From NCBI RefSeq assembly GCF_019216885.1, contig NZ_JAAQRC020000001.1, positions 4,591,501 through 4,655,500 of the forward strand: a stretch of 64,000 nucleotides of DNA, read 5' to 3'. The DNA is from Methylobacterium sp. SyP6R (GTDB taxonomy: Bacteria; Pseudomonadota; Alphaproteobacteria; Rhizobiales; Beijerinckiaceae). Made by a program: the position numbers and the translations under genes. This document shows, in pieces, positions 46,110-53,939 of this stretch (position 1 is its first letter; each line of letters begins with the position of its first letter). The notes under the pieces are model-generated. The model saw nothing but the letters and a program-made list of their open reading frames with translations, searched no databases and was not told the origin of the DNA.

Positions 46110-47149
46110 GCCGTCGCTCCCTCGATCAGCTCGAAGCCGAGATCCACCACCGTCGACGGCCCCCCCGCGCAGAGGAGCCGCGCCGCCGTGGCGCCGGCCT
46201 CGACCCGCGGAGTGCGGATGGTGGCGAGCGGCTGCGGCATCAACCGGCCGACATCGAGGCCGTTATAGCCGAACAGGGCCAGCCGCTCCGGCACCGCGAG
46301 GCCGCGGGCGAGGCAGTGGAAATAGCCGCCGAGCGCCATGTCGTCGTTCGAGAAATACGCCGCGTCGAGGTCCGGCACCCGGGCGAGCAGGGCTTCCAGC
46401 CCGTGCCGCCCGGCCTCGACCGAGGATGGGCTTGCCACCCGCTCCTCGCCGGCGAGCACCAGCCCGACCTCCGTAAGGCCCTCGCGGAACCCCGCGTAGC
46501 GCTTGGCGGCGCGCCTGTCCTTGGTGAGGTCGTGGCCGATATAGCCGATGCGGCGGTAGCCGCGGCCGGCGAGATGGCGGGCGCTCGCCGCGCCAGCGGC
46601 GCGGTTGGAATAGCCGACCACGATGTCGAGCCCCGGCCCGTCGATGTCGAGGAGCTCGGCCACCCGCACGCCGCTGGCGACGAGGCGGCGCCGCGTGCCC
46701 GGATTGTGCTCGAGCCCGGTGACGATCAGCCCGGCCGGGCGCCAGCTGAGCAGCGAGCCGACCACCGCCTCCTCCCGGTCCTGGTCGTAATCGGTGACGG
46801 CGATGACCGACTGGAAGCCCTCCTGGTCGAGGGCCGCGGTCGCGCCGCGCAGAAGGTCGGGGAAGACGATGTTGGTGAGCGACGGGATGACGATGCCGAT
46901 CAGCCGCGAGCCGGTGGAAGCCAGCGTGCCGGCGATGCGGTTCGGCACGTAGCCGAGGCGCGCCACCGCCTCCTCGACCCGGGCCCGGGTCTTCTCCGAG
47001 AACGAGCCGTGGCTGCGCAGAACGCGCGACACCGTGCTCTCGCCGACCCGCGCCTCGCGGGCGACGTCCGCGAGCGTGATCGGGCGCCGGGCACCGTCGT
47101 GCAGATCCTCGTCCCCGGCCGCGAAGGCCTCGTTGCCCCCCTCGTCCAT
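46106..47149 (-). CDS. LacI-family repressor of the tetronate locus
   Basis: A 347-residue repressor. The N-terminal helix-turn-helix (ITLADVAREARVGESTVSRVLRS) and hinge helix (GYVPNRIAGTLAS) are followed by a periplasmic-binding-protein-like ligand domain (LIGIVIPSLTNIVF ... YFSNDDMALGGYF). The start at 47149 is set by GGAGG four bases upstream; Met codons at 47161 and 47209 are in frame but less likely. It overlaps otnC and is divergent from ltnD-otnI-otnK, with a perfect palindrome between, so it most likely represses both operons until a tetronate or its derivative binds. Confidence 0.9.
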   Translation of the reverse strand: MDEGGNEAFAAGDEDLHDGARRPITLADVAREARVGESTVSRVLRSHGSFSEKTRARVEEAVARLGYVPNRIAGTLASTGSRLIGIVIPSLTNIVFPDLLRGATAALDQEGFQSVIAVTDYDQDREEAVVGSLLSWRPAGLIVTGLEHNPGTRRRLVASGVRVAELLDIDGPGLDIVVGYSNRAAGAASARHLAGRGYRRIGYIGHDLTKDRRAAKRYAGFREGLTEVGLVLAGEERVASPSSVEAGRHGLEALLARVPDLDAAYFSNDDMALGGYFHCLARGLAVPERLALFGYNGLDVGRLMPQPLATIRTPRVEAGATAARLLCAGGPSTVVDLGFELIEGATA

Positions 47150-47244
47150 CCGCCCTCCCATCCCCACCCGGCACCTTGTCACGGACGCTCGGGAGCGCCA
47201 CGATGTCATGGTTCCCCGGCCGGCTCAATGGATCCATGATCCCG

Positions 47245-47262
47245 ATTGGCAGCGCTGCCAAT
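47245..47262. promoter_or_regulatory. 18-bp perfect palindrome, candidate LacI-family operator
   Basis: ATTGGCAGCGCTGCCAAT is a perfect inverted repeat with the central CG expected for LacI-family operators. It lies midway between the divergent repressor and ltnD starts, 80 bases before ltnD. A second short palindrome, ATGGATCCAT, lies at 47229-47238. Confidence 0.8.
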
Positions 47263-47342
47263 TCGATGCTAGGGCGGGGACGACGGCGCGGCAGCAGATC
47301 GCGCGAGGTTCGGGCCGGTCACGGCCCGCAGGGAGGATACGC

Positions 47343-48254
47343 ATGAGCGACACACCCGCCCGCGTCGCGGTGATCGGCCTCGGCTCGATGGGCTACGGCA
47401 TGGCGCAGGCCCTGCGCCGGGCCGGCCTCGACGTCGCCGGCAGCGACGTGATGCCCGACAACGTGGCGCGCTTCGTCGCCGAGGGCGGCCGCGGCGCGAC
47501 GAGCCCGGCGGAGGCCGCGGCCGAGGCGGGAATCGTGGTTTGCGTCGTCGTCAACGCGGCCCAGACCGAGGCGGTGCTGTTCGGGCCGGACGGCGTCGCC
47601 GCGGCGATGCCGGAGGGCGCGGTGTTCGTTTCCTGCGCCACCATGGACCCGGAGATCGCCCGCCGCCTCGCGGCGAAGCTCGAGGCCACCGGCCGCCACT
47701 ATCTCGACGCGCCGATCAGCGGCGGCGCCCAGCGCGCCGCGCAAGGCGAGCTGACGATCCTGGCTTCGGGCAGCCAGGCCGCCTTCGCGCGGGCCAGGCC
47801 CGCCCTCGACGCCATGGCGGCCAAGCTCTATGCGCTCGGCGACGCCGCCGGTCAGGGCGCGGCCTTCAAGATGATCAACCAGCTCTTGGCCGGCGTGCAC
47901 ATCGCCGCGGCGAGCGAGGCGATGGCGTTTGCCGCCCGTCAGGGCCTCGACCTCAGGCGCGTCTACGAGGTCATCACGGCGTCGGCCGGCAATTCCTGGA
48001 TGTTCGAGAACCGGATGCCGCACGTGCTCGACGGCGATTACGCGCCGCGCAGCGCCGTCGACATCTTCGTCAAGGACTTGGGCATCGTGCAGGACATGGC
48101 GCGGGCCCAGAGATTCCCGGTCCCGGTGGCGGCGGCCGCCCTCCAGATGTTCCTGATGGCCGCCGGCGCCGGCATGGGCCGCGACGACGACGCCTCGGTG
48201 GCGCGGATCTACGCCCAGGTGACCGGAACGGCGTTGCCCGGTGGGGCGGGCTGA
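47343..48254 (+). CDS. ltnD: L-threonate/tetronate dehydrogenase, GarR-like beta-hydroxyacid dehydrogenase
   Basis: The first step of tetronate catabolism, oxidising L-threonate (or a related tetronate) at C2 with NAD(P). The 303 residues start with the Rossmann motif VIGLGSMGYGMA, then DAPISGGAQRAAQGELTILASG and the catalytic Lys in GAAFKMINQLLAG, the signature of the 3-hydroxyisobutyrate/LtnD family. GGGAGGATACGC precedes the start at 47343; upstream in-frame extension would cross the operator. The substrate within the family is inferred from the OtnI, OtnK and OtnC neighbours. Confidence 0.88.
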   Translation: MSDTPARVAVIGLGSMGYGMAQALRRAGLDVAGSDVMPDNVARFVAEGGRGATSPAEAAAEAGIVVCVVVNAAQTEAVLFGPDGVAAAMPEGAVFVSCATMDPEIARRLAAKLEATGRHYLDAPISGGAQRAAQGELTILASGSQAAFARARPALDAMAAKLYALGDAAGQGAAFKMINQLLAGVHIAAASEAMAFAARQGLDLRRVYEVITASAGNSWMFENRMPHVLDGDYAPRSAVDIFVKDLGIVQDMARAQRFPVPVAAAALQMFLMAAGAGMGRDDDASVARIYAQVTGTALPGGAG

Positions 48255-48293
48255 CGCGAGCCGATTTCGATCGACCGAACCGACACCCTCCTG

Positions 48294-48430
48294 GTCATTC
48301 CGGGGCCGCGGCAGCGGAGCCCGGAATCCGGAAACGCCAATGTTTCAGGACGAGCCTGCTGGCATTCCGCCTCTTCCTGCACGTCCGGCGGTTCTGGATC
48401 CCGGGATCCGCTTCGCGGCTCCGGGATGAC
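48294..48430. repeat. Inverted-repeat element (family B, copy 2) inside the tetronate operon
   Basis: The ends are GTCATTCCGGGGCCGC and GCGGCTCCGGGATGAC. The 137-base element fills the gap between ltnD and otnI and resembles the element at 45250-45389. It can fold as a long imperfect hairpin. Confidence 0.75.
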
Positions 48431-48522
48431 ACGGAGGGTCAAGCAACCGGGCGCGACCGATCGACGTGCCGCAACTCGGGCCGAGGCACCGACGCCCCCA
48501 GCCCGCTCAAGGGAGGACCTTC

Positions 48523-49308
48523 ATGCCGCGCTTTGCCGCGAACCTGACCCTGATGTTCACCGAAGTCCCCTTCCTCGACCGGTTCGCCGAAGCCGCGGCG
48601 GCCGGGTTCGAGGCGGTCGAGTTCCTGTTTCCCTACGACCACCCGCCCGAGGCGATCGGCGAGCGGTTGCGGGCGCACGGCCTGACCCAGGCTCTGTTCA
48701 ACCTGCCCCCGGGTGACTGGGCGGCCGGTGAGCGCGGTCTCGCGGCGCTGCCTGAGCGGTTCGAGGAGCTGAAGAGCGGCGTCGAGACGGCGCTGAGTTA
48801 CGCCCGCGCGACGGGGGTGAAGCGCCTGCATCTGATGGCCGGCATGGCCGACCGGACCGACCCCGAGGCGCAAGCCTCCTACCGCCGGGCCGTCATCTGG
48901 ACGGCGGAGCGCTTGGAGACGGAAGGCCTCGACCTCGTCCTCGAGCCGATCAACGCCCGCAACATGCCGGGCTACTTCCTCAACGATTTCGATTACGCCG
49001 CCGACCTGATCCGCGACTTGGGCCTGCCGAACCTGAAGCTGCAATTCGACCTCTACCACTGCCAGATCCTGCACGGCGACGTGACGACGCGGCTGCGGGA
49101 GCTGATGCCGATGATCGGCCACGTCCAGACCGCGAGCGTGCCGGAGCGGCACGAGCCCGGCAGCGGCGAGATCAACGACGCCGCCCTGTTCGCCGAGCTC
49201 GACCGGCTCGGCTATGACGGCTTCATCGGCTGCGAGTACAACCCGCGGGCCGGCACGCGCGAGGGCTTGAGCTGGTTCGCGCCGTACAAGGGAGCACGCG
49301 CATCATGA
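48523..49308 (+). CDS. otnI: 2-oxo-tetronate isomerase (hydroxypyruvate isomerase family)
   Basis: A 261-residue TIM-barrel isomerase converting 2-oxo- to 3-oxo-tetronate. The segments ANLTLMFTEVPFLDRFAEAAAAGFEAVEFLFPYD, VLEPINARNMPGYFLND (metal Glu), LQFDLYHCQI (metal Asp and His) and FIGCEYNPRAGT match the Hyi/OtnI family. GGGAGGACC before 48523 marks the start. The stop overlaps the otnK start as ATGA. It is separated from ltnD by a repeat element, so it may be transcribed partly on its own. Confidence 0.92.
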   Translation: MPRFAANLTLMFTEVPFLDRFAEAAAAGFEAVEFLFPYDHPPEAIGERLRAHGLTQALFNLPPGDWAAGERGLAALPERFEELKSGVETALSYARATGVKRLHLMAGMADRTDPEAQASYRRAVIWTAERLETEGLDLVLEPINARNMPGYFLNDFDYAADLIRDLGLPNLKLQFDLYHCQILHGDVTTRLRELMPMIGHVQTASVPERHEPGSGEINDAALFAELDRLGYDGFIGCEYNPRAGTREGLSWFAPYKGARAS

Positions 49309-50573
49309 CCCTGGCGCTGGGCTGCATCGCCGACGACTATACCGGCGCCTCCGACCTCGCCAACACCCTGACCAAGGCGGGCCTGCGCACGGTCCAGACC
49401 ATCGGGGTGCCGGCGGAGGATCTCGCGCTGCCCGAGGTCGATGCCGTGGTGGTCTCGCTCAAGAGCCGGTCGATCCCCGCCGACGAGGCGGTGGCGCGCT
49501 CGCGCGAGGCCGCCGCGTGGCTGAACGCAAGGGGCGCCGGCCACCTGATGTTCAAGGTCTGCTCGACCTTCGATTCGACCGATGCCGGCAATATCGGTCC
49601 GGTCACCGATGCGCTGCGTGCGGATGCCGGCGAGGCGATCGCGCTGGTCACCCCGGCCTTCCCGGAGACGGCGCGCACGGTCTATCTCGGTCACCTCTTC
49701 GTCGGCGCCGTGCCGCTCGCCGAAAGCCCGCTCAAGGACCATCCCCTCAACCCGATGCGGGATTCGAACCTCGTGCGGGTGCTGGCGCGCCAGAGCCGGG
49801 CGGGGGTCGGGCTGATCGACCTCGCCACGGTGGCGCAGGGAGCGCAGGCCGTGGGCGCGCGCCTCGATGCGCTGGCCCGCGAGGGCAAGGGCGCGGCCAT
49901 CGCCGATGCGGTGCTCGACCGCGATCTCGCGGTGCTGGGCGCCGGGGCGCTGACCCGCACGATCTCGACCGGCGCCTCGGGCCTCGGCCTCGGCCTCGCC
50001 CGCGCGCTCGTGGCGGCGGGCCGGGTCGCTCCCGCGGCCGCGGACACCGACCTCGGCGGCCCGATCGGCGGCCCGGCGGCCTGCCTTGCCGGCAGCTGCT
50101 CGCAGGCCACCCTCGGGCAGATCGCCCGGGCCGAGGCCGCGATGCCGGTACGCCGCCTCGATCCGGCGCGGCTGCTCGCCGGCGAGGACGAAGCCGGCGC
50201 TGCCCTGGCCTGGGCGATGGAACGGATCGGCGACGGTCCGGTGCTGATCGCCAGCAGCGCCGGCCCGGACGACGTGGCCGCGGTCCAGGCCCGCTACGGC
50301 CGCGACGCCGCCGGCCATGCCATCGAGGCCGCGATGGCGCGGATCGCCGAAGGGCTGGTGGCCCAGGGGGTTCGCCGCCTGGTGGTGGCGGGCGGCGAGA
50401 CCTCCGGCGCCGTGGTCGACCGCCTCGGGCTGCCGGCCTTCCGCGTCGGTCCCGAGATCGCCGCCGGCGTGCCGGTCCTGCGCACCACCGACCGGGACAT
50501 GTGGCTCGCGCTCAAGTCGGGCAATTTCGGCGGGCCGGACTTCTTCGCCAACGCGCTCCGGCTGATGCCGTAA
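49305..50573 (+). CDS. otnK: 3-oxo-tetronate kinase (DUF1537 family)
   Basis: A 422-residue sugar-acid kinase. The N-terminal substrate domain begins GCIADDYTGASDLANTL with the family-specific DDxTGA motif and includes FKVCSTFDSTDAGNIGPVTDAL. The C-terminal nucleotide domain carries GGPAACLAGSC and VVAGGETSGAVVDRLG. It phosphorylates 3-oxo-tetronate for OtnC. It overlaps otnI by four bases. Confidence 0.93.
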   Translation: MTLALGCIADDYTGASDLANTLTKAGLRTVQTIGVPAEDLALPEVDAVVVSLKSRSIPADEAVARSREAAAWLNARGAGHLMFKVCSTFDSTDAGNIGPVTDALRADAGEAIALVTPAFPETARTVYLGHLFVGAVPLAESPLKDHPLNPMRDSNLVRVLARQSRAGVGLIDLATVAQGAQAVGARLDALAREGKGAAIADAVLDRDLAVLGAGALTRTISTGASGLGLGLARALVAAGRVAPAAADTDLGGPIGGPAACLAGSCSQATLGQIARAEAAMPVRRLDPARLLAGEDEAGAALAWAMERIGDGPVLIASSAGPDDVAAVQARYGRDAAGHAIEAAMARIAEGLVAQGVRRLVVAGGETSGAVVDRLGLPAFRVGPEIAAGVPVLRTTDRDMWLALKSGNFGGPDFFANALRLMP

Positions 50574-50720
50574 GGGACCGATCACGCATTCCGGGGCCGC
50601 ACCGCCGGATCACGTCCGGCTTCCCCGGGATGCCGTCGGGCGATCGGCACGATCACGTCGCCGAGGTCCAGCGAACCCGCAGCCAGACCGTTCTTCCGGC
50701 GTTTGAGTGAGTGATGGCGT

Positions 50721-50768
50721 TGGTGGGCCCGGTAGGACTCGAACCTACAACCAGACCGTTATGAGCGG
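50721..50768 (-). other. Attachment site: duplicated 3' half of a CAU-anticodon tRNA
   Basis: Read on the minus strand, the segment has the anticodon loop CTCATAA, the 3' half of its stem, a variable loop, a perfect T-arm (GTAGGTTCGAGTCCTAC) and an acceptor 3' strand ending GGGCCCACCA. The 5' half is missing: the bases at 50769 and beyond do not form the needed anticodon stem or D-arm. An integrase gene begins its reading about 120 bases further in. This is the classical footprint of an element integrated at the 3' end of a tRNA gene (Met or Ile2); the intact tRNA should mark the other end, past 64000. Confidence 0.85.
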
Positions 50769-50891
50769 GTCCGCCGGACGTTCGCGCGCCCTGCGGCGCG
50801 CTCTGGCGACACCCCTCGGATGCCGCCCAATACCGCCGTTTACACCCGGTTTCCTGTCCCCCTAGAGTCCCCCTAGAACGAAACGGGTCCG

Positions 50892-52169
50892 TCACGCCGC
50901 TCGGCGGGTGAAGGCGTCCTCGATGTCGATGGTTTCGGCCTCGCGGCGACCGCCCTTGTCGAGCGCCCCGGCCGCCGCCTCCTGGAAGTCCGGGCGGTGG
51001 TGCCCGTGGACCTTCTCCAGCATCTGCACCGTCATGCCGAGGAAGGCGGCCGCCTGCCACAGGTCGACGCCGGCCTGCATCATCCAGGTCGCGCAGGTGT
51101 GGCGCAGCGTGTGGGGCGTGACGTCCGGCCCGAGCCCGGCCGCGGCGACGACGGCGGCGAAACCCTTGTTCACCTCGGCGACCGGCCGCCCCCGGAACTC
51201 GACGACGAACTCCGGCATTGTGCCGTCCTTCCGGGGCGTCCGGGCCCAGCGCCGGATGTGGGCGAGCAGCCGCTTCGGCAGGCGCACGGGCGGCTGGCGC
51301 TTCTTGGTCTCGGCCGCCCCGACGCGGCGCCGGTGGAACACCCCGCGCTTCAGGTCCACCCATCCCCGGCCTTCGGCGGGCGCGAATCCGGCCGAGCAGA
51401 TCGCGGCCGCGCGGGTGCCGGTGTAGATGCCGACCAGGAGGAAGCGGGCGAGGTGCCGGGCCGGGCGCTTCGACGTCGCGACGACCTTGCCCTTGTCCGG
51501 GCCGCGGTGGCGCGTCTGCATCTCGGGCATGTGCAGCATCGTCCGGAGCAGCCGGGCGGCCTCGTCGCGTTCCAGGTAGCGCTCCTTCGCCGGGCTCTTC
51601 TCGGGCAGCGGCACCTTCACCACCGCCCGCATGTGGCCCTCGCGCAGGTAGTGGTTCAGCGCCGCCTGCAGGTCCTCCAGTTCGCGGCGCACGCCCGCGT
51701 CGGTGACCGTGCGCGGGCGCTTGCCGGTCTTGTCGGGCTTGGCCGACTTCCAGGCGGTCTTCTTCCGCCACGTGCCGTAGGCCCGGACCGTCTTGCCGTT
51801 GACCTCGGCGACCGTCTTGCCCTGCCACCAGGCGCCAAGCTGCAGCAGCCGGGCGGCGGTCTTCTCGGGGCGCGCGTGCTTGGGCGCGACGTCCTCGCCG
51901 TAGACCGCGAGCACGTCCGTCACCAGGATCTCGCCCAGCGCCCGGTCCTCGTCGCGGGCCGGGTTGTGCTTCTTGGTCAGGTAGTCGGCGAGCGCCGGCT
52001 CAGCCGCGCCGCGATTGCGGTCAGGGAGCTCAGGGAGGACTGGGACGCCGGTGCCAACGCTGAGCGCTCCATCGCGGATGACCCAGACCGCCCGCTTCCG
52101 GAGCGACCCGGCCGGGTGGAACTCGGCTGGCTTCTCCCAGAGGCGGGCCCCGAGGGCGCGGCGCGGCAT
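50892..52169 (-). CDS. int: Tyrosine-recombinase-type integrase with apparent Tyr-to-His change
   Basis: A 425-residue phage-type integrase. The N-terminal part has LRKRAVWVIRDGALSVGTG, typical of rhizobial/methylobacterial integrases, then a SAM-like core-binding domain (about 120-210) and the catalytic domain with Arg in GIYTGTRAAAI and PHTLRHTCATWM. In this subgroup the catalytic tyrosine precedes GHHHPD (RVYGHHHPD); here the sequence is KVHGHHRPD, with His388 (codon CAC, 51006-51008) in its place. It lies next to the tRNA attachment site. The start was put at 52169; 52181 is also possible. The N-terminal coding overlaps the excisionase-like gene. Confidence 0.88.
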   Translation of the reverse strand: MPRRALGARLWEKPAEFHPAGSLRKRAVWVIRDGALSVGTGVPVLPELPDRNRGAAEPALADYLTKKHNPARDEDRALGEILVTDVLAVYGEDVAPKHARPEKTAARLLQLGAWWQGKTVAEVNGKTVRAYGTWRKKTAWKSAKPDKTGKRPRTVTDAGVRRELEDLQAALNHYLREGHMRAVVKVPLPEKSPAKERYLERDEAARLLRTMLHMPEMQTRHRGPDKGKVVATSKRPARHLARFLLVGIYTGTRAAAICSAGFAPAEGRGWVDLKRGVFHRRRVGAAETKKRQPPVRLPKRLLAHIRRWARTPRKDGTMPEFVVEFRGRPVAEVNKGFAAVVAAAGLGPDVTPHTLRHTCATWMMQAGVDLWQAAAFLGMTVQMLEKVHGHHRPDFQEAAAGALDKGGRREAETIDIEDAFTRRAA

Positions 52170-52450
52170 CCTTCTCTCCATTCCCTGATGATGCGACGCG
52201 TCACGACGATCTGCCTGCCCCACCGCTCCGGGCGCAGGTCCCCGCGCGAGATGGCCGCGCGCAGTTTGCGGACGTCGACGATGGGCCAGTACGTCGGCTG
52301 GGTGGCTCCGGGGAGCGTCACCGGCATGCACAGCGTCGGGAGCCAGACCGCCGTCTCCAGATCCAGCGGCGTATCGTCCTCGGCGGCGGCCGCCAGCGCA
52401 GGCCGGCCTTCGAAGACGTCCAGGCTGACGATGATGTCGGGAAGCGTCAT
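51977..52450 (-). CDS. Excisionase-like small DNA-binding protein
   Basis: The first 95 residues carry a compact winged-helix-like core (YWPIVDVRKLRAAISRGDLRPERWGRQIVVTRRIIREWRE), consistent with an excisionase that directs the integrase. The start MTLPDIIVSL at 52450 is clear. The open frame continues for a further 60 Ser/Arg-rich residues that overlap the integrase N-terminal coding by 193 bases, an unusually long overlap. The C-terminal part is low complexity and may not be conserved. The family call is from context and the helix pattern. Confidence 0.65.
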   Translation of the reverse strand: MTLPDIIVSLDVFEGRPALAAAAEDDTPLDLETAVWLPTLCMPVTLPGATQPTYWPIVDVRKLRAAISRGDLRPERWGRQIVVTRRIIREWREGCRAAPSGPASGRSQPSSTRPGRSGSGRSGSSAMERSALAPASQSSLSSLTAIAARLSRRSPTT

Positions 52451-52545
52451 GTGGGCACGATCGGCGGTTCGCCGGGAACGATCAACGGCCGCCGGCGCAG
52501 GTTAAGTGCGTATGGTTGATGTCGTAGCCCCGGCGGTCCCGGGGC

Positions 52546-53394
52546 TCAGACGAGCTCCGCGACGGTCACGCGCCGGCGCGGCCGGGAGGCCCATTCGGCC
52601 AGGACGGTCCGGAACTCGTCCGTGACGACGACCGTCGAGCTTGCCGCGTACCAGCCCCGCATCGAGACCTGGACGCGGACGCCGGCCCGTTCGGCGAGGC
52701 GTCGGGCGGTCGAGCGCGAGCAACCGACGGCGTGCGCGATATCGAAGAGTTCGACGCACTTGCCGGCCGGCGGCAGGCGGGCTTCGTCGATGGGCTCGGG
52801 CGGCAGCTTGGCGGAGAACACGTTGACTGCCTGAGCGAGCCGGGCAGCCCGGGCGAGCTCCAGCCGCCTCTCGAACCGTGCGCCCCGGGCGCGGCCGTCG
52901 CCCTCGCGGCGCATCTCGGCGAGGCGCTCGCCCCACCTCCATTCGTCCAGCGCCTGCGCGGTCGCGTGCGCGATCAGCTTCCCGTGCAGTTCGCCGACGG
53001 CGGGGCCGACGAGGAGCGCCCGGGCCGACCAGGCCTCACCCGTGCCCGGGTCGCTGACGTAGGCCCGGAGCGGCGCCCCGGCGTCCATGTGCGGGGCGAC
53101 CTCGCGCGCCACGCCCCGGGGCAAATGCCCGAGGCGGATGTCGTTCCTCCACCAAACTTCGACGGCGCGCGGGTCGTAGCGGTTCTCCGGCGCCCGGACG
53201 AGGACCAGGCGGTCCCCGGCGCGGGGGCGAACCGGCTCGCCGTCCAGGCCCTCCGTCGAGTAGTCGTAAAATTGGAGGCCGGCGATTTCGCACGCGGCCC
53301 ATGGCTCGCCGGCACGGATGCGGTCGGCCTCGATGGCGGCATCCGCGCCCTCCAGGAGGACGGCGCCGGGGACCTCGAAGGGGGAATCGGTCAC
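52546..53394 (-). CDS. HIRAN-domain protein of the integrated element
   Basis: A 282-residue protein. Residues about 35-125 form a HIRAN domain (IAGLQFYDYS, LVRAPENRYDPRAVEVWW, LGHLPRGVAREVAP), a module that binds unusual DNA ends in repair helicases. The middle is charged and helical. The last 80 residues contain a helix-turn-helix-like VELFDIAHAVGCSRSTARRLAERAG and end in VTVAELV. No helicase or nuclease motif is fused. It is the third minus-strand gene of the element. Function is unknown; a role in element DNA metabolism is possible. Confidence 0.75.
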   Translation of the reverse strand: MTDSPFEVPGAVLLEGADAAIEADRIRAGEPWAACEIAGLQFYDYSTEGLDGEPVRPRAGDRLVLVRAPENRYDPRAVEVWWRNDIRLGHLPRGVAREVAPHMDAGAPLRAYVSDPGTGEAWSARALLVGPAVGELHGKLIAHATAQALDEWRWGERLAEMRREGDGRARGARFERRLELARAARLAQAVNVFSAKLPPEPIDEARLPPAGKCVELFDIAHAVGCSRSTARRLAERAGVRVQVSMRGWYAASSTVVVTDEFRTVLAEWASRPRRRVTVAELV

Positions 53395-53397
53395 GGC

Positions 53398-53670
53398 TTA
53401 CCTTTCGCACTCCCGAGAGATCTGCGCGGCGTGCTTCCGCCCGCGCAGCCTCATCCAGTCGACTTCGGCTTGAGACGGGGTGCCCGGACCCTTGAGCCAT
53501 CTGCGCACGACCTGGTGGTCATGCCCCAGGTCCAGGGCAACTTTCCCAATCCAGTGCGAGCCATACATCGCCTTCCCGATGCGGCTGATGGTGTCGATGG
53601 GTCGCTCGTCCAGGGGCGGCCCCCCGTTCCCGCCCGCGGCGGGCGGGGGCGTGTCAAGGTTGCTCATCAT
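53398..53670 (-). CDS. Small HTH-like protein, paralogue of its upstream neighbour
   Basis: A 90-residue protein. After a Pro/Gly-rich N-terminus, residues 35-85 read ISRIGKAMYGSHWIGKVALDLGHDHQVVRRWLKG, a Cro/C1-like helix-turn-helix with a GSHWIGK turn. Its start overlaps the stop of the next gene as ATGA. The two proteins align over about 55 residues, so they arose by tandem duplication. Probably a DNA-binding regulator of the element. Confidence 0.7.
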   Translation of the reverse strand: MMSNLDTPPPAAGGNGGPPLDERPIDTISRIGKAMYGSHWIGKVALDLGHDHQVVRRWLKGPGTPSQAEVDWMRLRGRKHAAQISRECER

Positions 53671-53939
53671 GGCGTTTCCTCGACGGCGCGGATCACGCGG
53701 GCGACGTGGTGCATCGCCGAGAGTTTGATCGTCTTGAGGTCGTAGGCAGTGGGACTGCCCGTGCCCGCAAGCCACCGCCTGACTGTCTGGTGCGGTAGAC
53801 CGATGTCGACGGCCAGTTTTCCGACCCAGAGATCGCCATATCGCGCGCGGCCGATGCGCTCGATGGAGACGATGTATGGCTCGGTGGGAAGCCAGGCGTC
53901 TGACGCCGTCTCAACCGGCGTGAGGCGTGCCTCAGACAT
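53667..53939 (-). CDS. Small HTH-like protein, second copy of the tandem pair
   Basis: A 90-residue protein with the same layout as the downstream gene: IERIGRARYGDLWVGKLAVDIGLPHQTVRRWLAGTGSPTAYDL. The helix-turn-helix recognition helix differs (LPHQTVRRW against HDHQVVRRW), so they may bind different sites. It overlaps the upstream 392-residue gene by eight bases, so the three genes are one transcription unit. Confidence 0.72.
   Translation of the reverse strand: MSEARLTPVETASDAWLPTEPYIVSIERIGRARYGDLWVGKLAVDIGLPHQTVRRWLAGTGSPTAYDLKTIKLSAMHHVARVIRAVEETP

Noticed and set aside
50721..50768. Functional tRNA at this site
   Set aside because: Only the 3' half is present; no D-arm or 5' acceptor strand can be found next to it, so it is an attachment-site remnant.
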